DNA from: Entrophospora sp. SA101
Taxonomy: Eukaryota; Glomeromycota; Glomeromycetes; Entrophosporales; Entrophosporaceae
Assembly (NCBI GenBank): GCA_958430865.1
Contig: CAUDNR010004396.1
Location: 4,813 to 38,454 of the forward strand
DNA length: 33,642 bases
Direction of reading: 5' to 3'
Both the position numbers and the translations under genes were made by a program. The notes beneath the pieces were generated by a model. It saw nothing but the letters and a program-made list of their open reading frames with translations, made no database searches and was not told the DNA's origin. Positions 1 to 10,554 of this stretch are shown in pieces. How positions within the stretch are numbered: position 1 is the stretch's first letter; the number at the start of each line of letters is the position of its first letter.

Positions 1-493
1 CTTCAAAATCATGTTTTGTTTTTTTGGTGTTACATTTCCATTTCTGGTATACTAAAGGATATACAAGACCAATAAAAGGTTGTGGGACTAGGTGTCCTGC
101 ACTATATATTGGATTCTTTATAAAATTTTCGTCGTGTGGCGCAGCACGTGATGTCTTTAGATGATTCGCACCATACATGGTTTTTTATTTTCGTGTATTG
201 ATATTTTGTTTTATAAATGTCCTGGTGTGCGTCTTTTATTATTTTATATAAAATATTGTTGAAATCAAAACGCGGAGCAGAGCTTGTAGTGTCTCTTTTG
301 GTAATTATTATAGAAATTTCTTGATGATAATAAACGACTGGTATCGTTTTGCTTTTTGTATAATCAATGTTAATATTAAATATATAATTACAAGATGCCA
401 AGGCAGGATAACTGTTGAAAAGAAACAATTCGAGAAGAAACATTTCGATATGTGACGTTTGATTATCTGAAATTGAGAAGCATTGAAGCACAT
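1..493 (-). pseudogene. Possible gene fragment of unknown function, frameshifted, running off the left edge
   Basis: An open frame on the minus strand runs from about 491 to 102 (129 codons). It is not low-complexity and contains short motifs that look coding (PRFDFNNILYKIIKD, HVWCESSKDITCCATRRK). It stops at 102, but a second minus frame continues from about 98 to the window edge with similarly coding-like text (LVPQPFIGLVYPLVYQKWKC). The two pieces would join after a change of one or two bases near 98-104. This suggests either a decayed gene or a single-base sequence error. No family is recognised. The end of the gene lies outside the window, so completeness cannot be judged. Confidence 0.3.
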
Positions 494-1386
494 ATGCTAC
501 TTGAACGCTTTACAGTCATTCTCACGTATTCCTCGTGTACACAAGGCTAATCTGACTGCACACCCCCAATGATATGATGATGCAACCAAATTCCAGGGGG
601 GCGCGTTGCTCTGGAGTTTACCGAGATTGCTTCAACGTCAAAAATGTTTCTGCGAATTTTATCTAATCTTTTCTCACACACCTGGACTGGCGGTTACCCA
701 GATGACTTGCAACGATCCTATATACAAATATATAAGAAAGGTTCATAGTTTTTTATACAAACAATTTCCTTATTTGTATTTCTTTGGTCAAGATTGACAA
801 GTTTTTTCATAACGAACTGAACACAGACCTTCCATCCAAACTTAACTTAACGTTAAAGACCTTCCATCCAAACTTAACTTAACGTTAACTAGAGTGACAA
901 CAAGTGGCGATAACCACCATTCTTATAATAAACACTTACCCTTTTTCTTCTTCCAAAAAATTATCTCGGTTTCTTTTTGTTTTTTTATTAACTTAATTGA
1001 AGACATTTTTTGCAGAAGAAAAGAATTGTCATTTGATCAACACGTACACATTAATTCGCAATTTGCCAGAAACGGAAAGAAATTACATAATGCAGATTGG
1101 GGCAAAATTTCTTGATTTTATAATAAAATAATTATTATCACGTAACTTCATCACCTGCTGACACAAAACCTTGTTATGAAGTATCATGTTTGTGCCTAAT
1201 AAAAAATGTTAGTATAATCTATAATTGTTTATTTTATTAAGAAAGTATATATCTATTTTCTACCTGTCAAATTTAATTTCCGAATCGGCTCAGGATTATG
1301 GGTAAAAAAACATACTATTAAAATAAATTCACTTATTATGATTTACTTGAGAAAAGTAATAAAAACAATAAAAACTATTTATTTAG
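494..1386. other. Intergenic, no confident gene
   Basis: This stretch holds the 32-bp tandem duplication at 825-888 and scattered coding-like fragments. A plus-strand open frame follows a good acceptor-like site (tttttgcag near 1012) and runs to 1115, reading FDQHVHINSQFARNGKKLHN. No start, partner exon or known family could be found for it. An open frame at 606-797 (+) also has no recognisable content. Confidence 0.4.
825..888. repeat. Perfect 32-bp tandem duplication
   Basis: The 32-base unit at 825-856, which starts agaccttccatcc and ends taacgttaa, is repeated without mismatch at 857-888. The lack of divergence in otherwise AT-drifting sequence suggests a recent duplication. The unit contains a short internal palindrome (ttaacgttaa). 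Confidence 0.9.
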
Positions 1387-3600
1387 TTATTCTATTTGTT
1401 TTTTAGCAACTGCAACCTTGTGCTGTCTGGAATACCTACTAATCCAATTTTCAATTGTACTTAATTTTGGTCTGTCAATTACTTCCAACTCACCTACTTC
1501 CACGTTTTTTTTCAATTCTTCAAGCATTTCTTTAGGTGTATATCGTTCACTTTTACATGCATCACCTGTATGAAAAAAGGTCTTTAATAACTCAACTACT
1601 TTATCGGACATATGTTTTCCACCACCTTTCTTTCCAAATTCCTGGTTTTCTTTTAAAGCCCAGCCAAGCGGGAAGTAATTTCTATATAGATAAATGGACA
1701 TAAATAATTTCTATATAAATAAATGGACGCATAAATAAATCATTAGAGTTTCAACACAATCAAATTTCCCAAATACCTTGTTGCTATATGTTTTTCAGCA
1801 TTATCAAATTGTTCTTCTATAATAGATAAGTCTTTTTTTTTTTTTTTTCTTGGTTGTATATTATCTATATCATCTTTATCATCCACTATTACATCTAAGT
1901 CCATTCTTTTCTAGATAATAAAAACATAATTAGCCAAGGTGGTAGATACTTAGAAAAATAATTTTATTACCTTCTATTTTATTATCTGTTTCAAATTCAA
2001 TGTTTGCTCTTAAAAGTGCAACTAAATCTGATTGATTATTTTTTTCATCATAATTTAGGCCTCTTTGATCCAACATTTTTTTAATATCATCTTTCTTTAA
2101 TTTATCCAATCCCATACCTGGTTCTAAAAAATAAGTGGTAATTTGAGACATAGATTTTAATGATGATGTATTTTAATATATTTGAATATGGAAAATAAAA
2201 ACTTTTTTTATTTATTGTTTTATTTAGAAGAAATTACTAATTCAAACCTGTTGATGGCATTGGTGTTATCCATTGAGCCTGGGAGTCAGTATGTGTGGAA
2301 ATTTGAGGATTTGGCCTATGTTGTTCACCTCCCTTCATTGATTTACAAATGTTTTCAGGAGAGAAATCATTCCATTTTCCAAAATTTGGAAAAGCTCTAC
2401 CATGAACAAAACCAGAAAACTCTCCTTCAACTGGCCATTGGAATTCAAACCAATTTGAAATTCCAGGAATTATAGGTTTTTTTTCTTCTTTGTGCTTACA
2501 ATCAGGCTCAATATTTGCAATTGATGTTCCTTTAATCTCTTTGGCAGCTTCTACTATATCTTGTCCTTCAGATATATTATGTCCAAGCCTAACATATCTT
2601 TTAATTGCATGTGATACCTGTGGAATTAAGGGAAAGATAAGTAATTAATTTTATTTATAATAAATTTATTATTAGCAATTAATTATAAACCTGAGCATGA
2701 TGTGAATCTATTGTTGTTTTGGCTTCCCCTGCTTCCAAAAAGGTCCAACTATGAACATCCACCTCATACCAAATTTTCCAATTTGCAATCATAGCCTTCA
2801 ATTCGGAGCAATGATAATGTGCACCATTATCAGATAGAATTTTTATCCATTTTGGTTTTTTTTCAAGGGTGTTAAATACAACTTCAAAACATGAGGCAGT
2901 AAACCAAGCATCTTGGGCTGTATCTGAGGACCAGTGATCAAAAGCTTGAATTTCTAAATCATTGTTATGTTTGGTGTAAACTAACATTGAATGTAGAGTC
3001 CATCCAGATTTCCCATAAAAATCAGATTTTGCTTCACGAGCTGACTGTGGTAAAATCTTCATTTTATAATCAACTACAATGATTGCACCCTCCTCATCAA
3101 GAGAAAGCAAGTTAGCATTAAATTGAGCATTAAGGTATGTCTTTCTTGCCTGGTGTGACCAATAATATTGAAGCTTATTTCTGTTATTAATAATTTGTTC
3201 TAAATCATTTGGCATAACCTGCATTAGTTTATGAAACCATTTTGATATCTTATTGCATTGGTTACAGTTAGAAATATGGGGATTGGTACATTGTCCAAAA
3301 GCATATGGAAGACAATGCTCAAGACATTCAACATGATAAGTATTTCCTAGGCAATCCACTTCAAGTTCTTGTCATATTCACATTTTAAATGACGTTGGAT
3401 TGATTCAAGTTCTGCAATTAATTGATTCTAACAATATATGAAATTATTTCAGTATTTGATTGTTAAATATAACTATTATAAAGCATTTACTCACCTGATG
3501 ATCTTTTTCATTTATTCTCCCTGATATTAGGATTTTCACATCATCAAATACACCATACCCATACTCAAAACAAATGCCACACAAACCTCCCATATCTTCC
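1387..3600 (-). pseudogene. DDE/RNase H-like transposase gene, multi-exon, with two frame breaks
   Basis: The exons I can join on the minus strand are 3600-3495, 3427-2691, 2617-2248, 2123-1971, 1910-1777 and 1681-1387, most with clear GT..AG borders. The product has an N-terminal Cys/His segment (ECLEHCLPYAFGQC, CNQC). A DDE-like core follows: VVDYKMKI (first Asp), SDNGAHYHCSE (second Asp) and FLEAGEAKTTIDSHHAQ (Glu). Exon 2617-2248 continues it (VSHAIKRYVRLGHN). Next come a SAP-like helix-turn-helix (LKKDDIKKMLDQRGLNYDEK), an acidic-then-polylysine stretch, and a tail (GWALKENQEFGKKGGGKHMS) ending at 1387. This architecture recurs as a repeat family in Rhizophagus-type genomes; I do not assign a superfamily. 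Two breaks make it probably dead: the frame shifts by one near 3357, where the upstream frame meets TAG, and exons 2123-1971 and 1910-1777 do not join in phase. Confidence 0.7.
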
Positions 3601-3607
3601 TTATATA

Positions 3608-4050
3608 GTTGGCTCGGTCTAAAGACCTAAGTTTTGCATAAATTTTAAAAGTATAGAAGTCACTTTCTGTCCTATCTTTTAAAAAAATAACGTTATTAGT
3701 TGATAGAATAGGTCTTTAGTTTTAATGTAATAATGAGATATTCTCAAAAAAATCATTTGTTGTAGAGTTCTATTCTTTTTTAGAACATGTACTTTACTAT
3801 GTTCATGAGAAATTTGGCCGCTAGGATCATTACTAAATTTAGACCAAACTACAAAAATCATTTCTAAATTTAGACTAATACATGACCATCATATCTAAAT
3901 TTGGCAGTACGAAATAAATTTTTAAACCCAAAATCACGTGAAGTCCTATTTTCGAAAATTTTTATTGCATTTTTGAACAAATTACAAAATTGCTATTTTT
4001 GAAATTTGGCCACGTGGCGCAGAAATAGGAGGTCTTTAGACCGAGCCAAC
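3608..4050. mobile_element. 443-bp element with perfect 21-bp terminal inverted repeats (candidate MITE)
   Basis: The left end at 3608-3628 starts gttggctcggtctaaagacc. The right end at 4030-4050 is its exact reverse complement over 21 bases. The interior is AT-rich with no convincing gene; a 60-codon minus frame at 3679-3861 looks like chance. The element lies immediately upstream (in transcript sense) of the first readable exon of the transposase gene at 1387-3600, so it probably inserted into that gene. The flanks (..ttatata and catatga..) do not give a clean target-site duplication. Its class is therefore undetermined. Confidence 0.75.
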
Positions 4051-4379
4051 CATATGATTTTAATTATACAAATGATCCAAAAAGATTTTAAATGCAATTG
4101 TTACGAATGTTATATTATTCCACATCATAACCATCAGAATGCTTTTTTTGTGAATAGATTTATTTTTTAATTCATTATATGTGTATTATTGCTATTTAAC
4201 ATAAAATGTTAAACAATATAATTCAATAAAGATTAATGATAGAGTTGTTAATGAATGGATATATAAGAAAATAAATTTACATCTGAAATTGACAATTTGT
4301 TGTTGTGTCATCTAATATGTTTCATCTATATGTTTTCAACTAATATCTGAACATTTAAAAGATACTAGCAGATGGTCTT

Positions 4380-4560
4380 GATTATACATGCAGCCCAAAT
4401 TGGTTTGGTGATTTCAATGGTCAAAATTATTCCAATTTTGATGGTAGAAAGTAGAAATTAATTATGGCACTCACTATTAAAAACATAAGTGTAACACCCC
4501 TTACTACACGTGTAACCCCCCTTTATGACAGTGTCAATACTTTGGGCTGCATGTATAGTC
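4380..4560. mobile_element. 181-bp inverted-repeat element (candidate MITE)
   Basis: The left end at 4380-4399 (gattatacatgcagcccaaa) matches the reverse complement of the right end at 4541-4560 in 19 of 20 positions. The interior carries a C-rich short direct repeat around gtgtaacacccc / cgtgtaacccccc and no open frame. CTTG lies beside both ends and could be a short target duplication, but this is weak. No relation to the repeat at 3608-4050 was seen. Confidence 0.5.
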
Positions 4561-4873
4561 CTTGATGTTCTATTCACTAAAGTTCAAAGAAAAATTATCT
4601 AAAAAGCCAATGAATGAACTCCTATTACATAAATTCTTTAAACGCAATAACATGCTTTCTACAAACTAACAGATAGTTGCAGATTTGAATGGATTACAAG
4701 AAAGCAGGTTTGGTAGTAGTATTATAATTAGGATTTTTATAAAGCATCATGTTAACTCAATTATATATGAATTGATTGACATGGGTTCTAATTTTTCTAG
4801 AATTGATTTCCAAATTTGGAAAAATCCTGTCTGTATTTGAAACAATGCTTGTAACTTGTACATATGAACAAGT

Positions 4874-5005
4874 CCTATTTCCATTGTCAAGCCACATATG
4901 AAGCATTATATGTCAGGATGACAATGACGGCCTATTTCTGTTGTCAAACCACACACAATGTGTTATATACCATCTGGCCTATTCATGTCATCAGGACACA
5001 CTTGA
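4874..5005. repeat. Degenerate tandem repeat, three units of about 47-57 bp
   Basis: Units begin at 4874, 4931 and 4978 with cctatttccattgtca, cctatttctgttgtca and cctattcatgtcatca. Each is followed by a similar ccacac-like stretch. The units are clearly related by eye but strongly diverged. The spurious open frame at 4864-5052 runs through them. Confidence 0.4.
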
Positions 5006-5482
5006 GAGCCCGTTGTGGGGACACTGCCCAAATTTGGCACATAGTGATCTAGCTGGCATGGCCGGTTTCATAAAGTTGGCCACACATGAAGGCTTTTCCT
5101 GAGCTGGATACAGAGCATCCTAGTATCCTATTGTGTTTTCATGATTTATTTTTAATAAAATAGACTTTCGTGATCAAATGGTGCATTGATGAGTAGTCTA
5201 ATAAATTTATACAGGTTATGCATGTTTTCCATAATATTAAATGGATTGGCCTTACAAATAACATGTATATGTAAATTGTTAATCGATTTAGTAATTTATT
5301 TTAGTTTTTCTCAACTATTTAAATTTTAGTACTGTTAATCATTTTATTTATTGTTTTATTTTAATGTTCGTATATTTGTATATTTGAAGGAGAAAGGAAG
5401 ATAAAATTTTATATTTAAAATGTTGATTGTTCATTTGTTTGTTTGGTTATATATAATTATAATTATAATTTAATATATACTG

Positions 5483-7076
5483 TTATTTAATTGTTCTATT
5501 ATGAAAAATGGTTATAAGTTTATCATTCATCTTTTTTGCTACCCAAAATATTGGAAGTTTATAAGGAATTAGTGGAGAGAATTTTAATTTCTTGTTATTC
5601 CTTGGCATTGGTGAAGCATTATGGGCCATTATTATATACTAAATATAATATAATATTTGTTAATGCATTAATATTATCTATTATTATAGATGAATTTACT
5701 TACAATAGGAAATAATAAAGCAAATATTCCAGTACTAAAAAACACATCTACAAAAAATGTTATAAAAGTAAAAGTAAAACCTAATAATAAATTAATAAAT
5801 TAATATTAATTAAAAAGAATTTTAAAGAGATTAAATTTTGATAAATACCAAATCCTGCGAAATAAGCCCATTTTTCTTCAAAATAATCAATTCTCTGTTC
5901 TAATGACCAACCTTTATTTATCCATTTATATCTATTTGTTGTTTAAATATTTCAATGATAATTGTTATAGTAATTTCTCCTCAAGAAAAATAATAAGAGT
6001 AAAATAAAATTACTTACTCAAAACTATAAAATGAATAAATCCAACAAAAGTATATAAATGAAAATAATGGACCAAATATTGGTATAATGTAAATGATTGT
6101 TGAAAATATTAAATAATTCATAAATAATATGGTCCTATATATTTCATCTGCCATTGCTTTCAACAATTTATCATAATTAAATTTGGAATTAATTGTTTCT
6201 CCATATTGTAATTTATAAATACGATTTGCAATATCTTGGTACCACATTGAATTTAATATAAAGCTTAATAAAAATATTGGGTAAACCCAAAATAACTATT
6301 AAATAAAAATAAGTAAAAGACAAATTAATTATAATAAAGTGAAAGAATATGTATGTGTCTATTTATTAAATACCTGATAAATCAAATTCACAATTGAATC
6401 TAAAAAACTTGAAATAAACAGCGAATGATTTTCTCCTCCTTTACTATTTAACACTGGATCTCCTAAGAAAAAATGGATTATTGGCAGTGTAAAATTCTTG
6501 AAAAAAAATATACTTCCTAGAAAAATTACTCCATTCAAAGTAAAACATTTTAACGTTCGATTTCTAAGTGTATTAGATCTAAAGAAATGATGGATGGATA
6601 TGATTATATTGATGACGATGATGATGATGACGATGATGATGACGATGATGACGACGATGATGATTATAATAATCAATTTACCCGTAAATTATGAACAAAC
6701 TTGAGGGCCAAGCAAATGCATCACAGAAGCCTCTCCAAAAATATTCTATGCACAGTTTAACATTCTCTTGAAATCCAAGTTGTCTATATTGCCTTTTCTT
6801 CTTTTTTGTATCAATATTTTCCATGATATTTATATCGCCACTACCACTATCATCGATACTAACATTACTAGCATTACTACTACCACTCCTATAGCTTATA
6901 TGGCTTGCATCATAATCGCTATCATAATCACTACCATTACCATCATTATTAATATATTTTATGCCATTAATATCGTAATTACTGAAATTGCTGCTACTAT
7001 TGCTGCTTTTGATACTATCAACACTTGTATTACTAGAAGTAGAATTTATCCTTCTTCTTCTCGTGACGTTTAACAT
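5483..7076 (-). CDS. EI24: EI24/EPG-4 family ER membrane protein
   Basis: Exons are 7076-6682, 6578-6374, 6295-6018, 5931-5849, 5780-5704 and 5638-5483. All borders are GT..AG and the phases join into 397 codons plus stop. Residues 1-95 are Ser/Asn/Asp-rich and probably disordered, then a basic KKKKRQYRQ leads into the membrane part. Family hallmarks are visible: PIFLLSFILNSMWYQDIAN (about 206-224), a hydrophobic pair around TIIYIIPIFGPLFSFIYF, YKWINKGWSLEQR (294-306), a GFG followed by another membrane stretch with TGIFALLFP, and a basic tail with LPIFWVAKKMNDKL. EI24 proteins are multi-pass ER proteins; the animal member EPG-4 is needed for autophagosome maturation. That role here is inference from family. 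Intron 1 carries a GAT/GAC microsatellite. The gene is divergent from the MPN gene at 7397. Confidence 0.88.
6611..6666. repeat. GAT/GAC trinucleotide microsatellite in EI24 intron 1
   Basis: Interrupted (gat/gac)n on the plus strand, entirely inside the 6681-6579 intron. It creates a spurious poly-Ile open frame on the minus strand that runs into EI24 exon 2. Confidence 0.9.
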
Positions 7077-7396
7077 TGTTGTTATTTATCGAAACATCCA
7101 ATTTGAAATTAAATATTTTGATTAATTCACATTGTGCTACCTAAATAGCAAGCAATTAAAAAACTAGTTAATTTATAGAGCTTGTATAAACACCTTGGAT
7201 TTCAAACGATCTTATAGATTAGTTTAAGATCGTTACTCAATAGAGTCTTAAAAAGCTTGCGTTTCAAAATCACCCAAAACATTTAATTGTTCAGCAGATT
7301 TTCATACATTCACACCTATTGTTATTTTTTATTTGGAAAAAAGTATTATATAAATAAATACGATTTCAAAAGACAACTTTCTATATGACCTCAAAT
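7077..7396. promoter_or_regulatory. Shared intergenic region between two divergent genes (likely bidirectional promoter)
   Basis: Only 320 bp separate the start codon of the EI24 gene (7076, minus) from that of the MPN gene (7397, plus). Both 5' UTRs and core promoters must therefore lie here. A cttatagatt / aagatcgtta cluster sits near 7210-7235. No confident TATA or CCAAT box could be assigned in such AT-rich sequence. The assignment rests on geometry alone. Confidence 0.5.
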
Positions 7397-9829
7397 ATGA
7401 TCGAACAGGGTCCTGGGTAAGCAAGTTACTTCCCAACTACATTGTAAATGGTCAGCAAAATATATATATATATATAGTAGCCATAAAAATTTTTAAACAG
7501 GATGTCATTGTTCAAAAAAATTGGCAAGATAGCAAAAAAGACCTAAACAACAAAAAAAATTTAAAATTAAAAGTTTCAATTCTTTTACTTTCATTTTCTA
7601 GTAATTTCCACTTGTCCATTGACGAGTCTGTATTTTCGGCTCTTTTGGAATGTGCTTATTCTGACCCAAAGCATCAGGTTATTGGTTATCTTGGAGGAAA
7701 ATGTAGCATTGGCAAATCTGATATGATCATATGTCATGTTAGTCAATTTGTAGCTTTGGAAAGGTTAGTTTTCATATTATCTATACACGCGTGAATTTAT
7801 ATCTAAATACTTGTGATTAATTAATTAATTATAAATTCCTTTATAGGTGTATTCCTTCTCTACTGACTGACACAGTGAAAGAGATTAATCTGGCTTATGA
7901 AGAAACAATCAAAAAATTTAAGGATATGGGACTAATATTAGTAGGCTGGTATCGAAGGTATGGTGTTTTCAAAATTCCATCGATACCATTACTGTCATTT
8001 CATTTTATTAATATTGTTGGTGACTGTATTAATCAAATCCACCAAAACTCTTATTAAATGTGTGTTTTTATTTATATTGTAAATAAAAGTAACATCTCAT
8101 CTAATTCTAATTCGATTATTACACAAGCTGATATTATAAAACAACAAAAATTACAAACACAAGTAAATGTCTTATTAATTTTAGTTTTATTCCTTTTATT
8201 AATACATCTAAGATACTGTGTAAATATACGTTTACATTTACATCTGATATACACATATTATTTATATAGCATCCAAATAGTGCTGGTATTATCATTTCAA
8301 TATCTACAACAGGATTTCCCTCACTAGGTCCAAAAGGACAAATATCAGATGGAATAACTAACACATTTTGTATTTTTAGAACATCTGAAAATACCATTCT
8401 AAATGACTTTGATGCTATTAACACACCATCACAAGGTACCAAATCTAAAAATGGTAAAATATCGAAAGGAAAAGGCAAGGAGTTGCCTAAGGTCAACAGG
8501 GTAACATTTAGTGTAAATAAACAATTATATACTTGTCCAAGTGTTATGCAACAACTTTGTTGCGCATTGATGGTATGGTAACGTCATCTTTTTTGACAAA
8601 TATTATACAAATACGTACATATATATTATATATGTGAAACACTCGAGACATTATATATGTGTAATATGTGTATATATCTATAATATTTGTAAACCAACAT
8701 AATTACCTATATGTAAAATTCTTTATTTTGGAATGCAGACAATTCTTCATGAATCAAAACAGGTATATAATGAACAAATATTGGATTGCGAGAATAGAAT
8801 TGGTCAAAAGGTATTCGTTGACTCACAATATGAATCGTTTCTTTTGAATTTTTTGAGAAAATCAGTAGTTCAGGTAATTTTGATTTATATATATTATTAT
8901 CAATTTTTTAAAAAAGCAAGGTTTACTTACACACCATACACGCATATATTAGTTTGATAGGTCAGTGGATCAAGATTTTAGATCATTATCAATTGCAAAG
9001 CATCATGCTAAGATGTTAATAAGTAAACATTTGAATGAAACATTGGGAATATTACAACAAAATAAGATTAAAGATGAAAATCAATTAAATTTATGGCGAA
9101 GGAAGCTTGAAAAATTGATAGAAAATGTAAATATATATAAAACGCAAAGCATTGATTTGTTTTTTTTTTACATTACTTTCTTAATTTCTTTTTTTCTCTT
9201 TTTTTTGTTAATATAATAATTAGATGGCAATGCAAAGATTATCTAAAAAAGAAAAGGAAATGAAAAAAAATAATCCATCAGAGTTTGATTTAAATAAATG
9301 GCCTAACTTGACATCGTCACTAGAGAGTCAAGTTATAATAAATCAGGACAACACAATAAATTGTTCTAATACATTAATTGATAATAATGATAATAATAAT
9401 GGCAATAATAATGATGATGATGATGATAACAATTTAATGTCTATAGATGCAAATGGTTCTGATACACTGTTAGGATATAAATTATCAGAAAATTTTAAAG
9501 AATTTACTATAAAAAAAAATGAACTTGATTTAATGAATGAAAAATCTGGTGTATCACAATCACATAATATAATTCTTTTGGATGATATACCCGAGGAGGA
9601 GGCTACTGCTGCCGCTGCTACTACTACTACTACAGACATTTCTTCTACAAATAACAAGTCTAGCACATTGGGTTTTAATTTAGAAACCAAAAATTCCTCT
9701 ACAAATAATTTAACATCTACTACTACACCTATTGTTAATGAATTATCATCTTCATCTTCATCATCTTCAACTGCAGCTACCATAGAAAATCGTGTTATAA
9801 GGAAAACCAGTATTGAGTATATAATGTAA
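7397..9829 (+). CDS. MPN-domain protein (BRCC36/Abraxas/MPND-like), probably catalytically inactive
   Basis: Exons are 7397-7416, 7602-7763, 7847-7957, 8090-8162, 8270-8572, 8739-8873, 8953-9126 and 9224-9829. Every junction is GT..AG and in phase, giving 527 aa. The start ATG is in a 20-base first exon (MIEQGPG) that joins exactly to NFHLSIDESVFSALLECAYSD. The N-terminal 150 residues are an MPN fold (HQVIGYLGGK, LILVGWYRS, HPNSAGIIISIST). In active JAMM enzymes zinc is held by Glu...His-x-His...Asp. Here the Glu position is Gln32, and the two His positions are Arg97 and Asn99. The following Ser-x-x-Asp is also absent; Asp112 is two residues too far. The middle (about 240-330) is helical and coiled-coil-like. 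The last 200 residues are Asn/Ser/Thr-rich and acidic. Inactive MPN proteins usually scaffold an active partner, as Abraxas does for BRCC36; that role is inferred. Confidence 0.72.
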
Positions 9830-10184
9830 AGGATCTTTTATAAATAATAATAATAATAATAAGTAATAATAATAACAATAATAAATCTTTTTTAAACCAA
9901 TCATAAATAAAACATTCGCATAAATTTAAAATATTTTATTTAATTGACCGTCACCGGATGATTAAAAAAGAGTGGTGTTAAATTCCTATATTGATCCATT
10001 TCTGAATTGGGTCCGGAACCTATTTAACGGATAAATTTTCAAAAACCAAACTTTTCTATAATTATTTTATCTCGCTTTAACGATTTAACGGATTTTCATC
10101 CTTGCCTTTTTTATTTTTGGATAATCTAATTTTATAAAGCGTAATGGACGTAATGTATTATAATAATAAATGCTGACGAATTTA
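9830..10184. other. 3' flank of the MPN gene, no gene
   Basis: Begins with an interrupted (ata/gta)n stretch from about 9845 to 9885, then AT-rich sequence. No coding content. Short repeats of taacggat (10026, 10087) resemble the Tigger-like terminal motif seen at 10555-10608, so part of this stretch may be the left side of the same relic. Confidence 0.4.
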
Positions 10185-10465
10185 TCACGATTGATCAAAT
10201 CTTGAATTCGAAGAATGATGGAACAAGAAATTGTAAACATTGTCTGGGACAACCTGAAGTTGAAGATAATGAGGGTGTCGATAAGATAAGTGAACCGATT
10301 GTAACAAGTACAGAAGCTATAAATAGTTTAGGAAATGCACTTAAATATACACAACAAAAAGATTTAGAAGTTGATTCTCAGATGTATTGAAGTTAAAAAG
10401 AGAAATTTCTTATAGAAGTACCCAAGAAGCAAACAATGTCGAATTGACGAATTTATGAGTCAACA
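10185..10465 (+). pseudogene. C-terminal relic of a Tigger/pogo-like transposase gene
   Basis: Coding-like text appears in successive plus frames: MEQEIVNIVWDN (from about 10216), then SEPIVTSTEAINSLGNALKY in the frame open to 10390, then LKREISYRSTQEANN up to a stop near 10459. The order and style match the acidic tail of pogo/Tigger transposases common in these fungi (an EIV..V start, a run of Ala/Leu helices, a basic end). At least two frame changes are needed, so it is a dead remnant. The rest of the transposase is missing. The family call is from memory of the pattern, not a search. Confidence 0.35.
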
Positions 10466-10554
10466 ATTACCGTTATTTATTTTTTTTTGTTTTTTTTACG
10501 TATATATTTAATTTATAGCACGTGATTTGATCATAAGCTTCGCTTTTGCGGATC

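Larger units (their letters stand above)
4051..5482. other. Intergenic, no gene seen
   Basis: No convincing gene on either strand. It contains the inverted-repeat element at 4380-4560 and a degenerate repeat at 4874-5005. The open frame at 4864-5052 lies across that repeat and is not a credible gene. The part next to 5483 should hold the 3' UTR of the EI24 gene. Confidence 0.5.

Noticed and set aside
2182..2475. 97-codon plus-strand open frame
   Set aside because: It is antisense to transposase exon 2617-2248, whose minus-strand reading continues the transposase in phase.
6359..6676. Minus open frame starting with a poly-Ile/Val hydrophobic stretch, looking like a separate membrane protein
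   Set aside because: The hydrophobic start is translation of the GAT/GAC microsatellite in EI24 intron 1; only the part from 6578 is real, as EI24 exon 2.
6768..7073. 101-codon plus-strand open frame rich in Ile/Thr
   Set aside because: Antisense shadow of the Ser/Asn/Asp-rich EI24 exon 1.
7958..8057. Extension of the MPN exon reading RYGVFKIPSIPLL
   Set aside because: This is intron read-through after the GTATGG donor; splicing to 8090 keeps the frame and continues the MPN domain.
8134..8496. 120-codon minus open frame
   Set aside because: Antisense to MPN exon 8270-8572, which has correct splice phases on both sides.
9343..9783. 146-codon minus open frame rich in Val/Ser
   Set aside because: Antisense to the Asn/Ser/Thr-rich last exon of the MPN gene.
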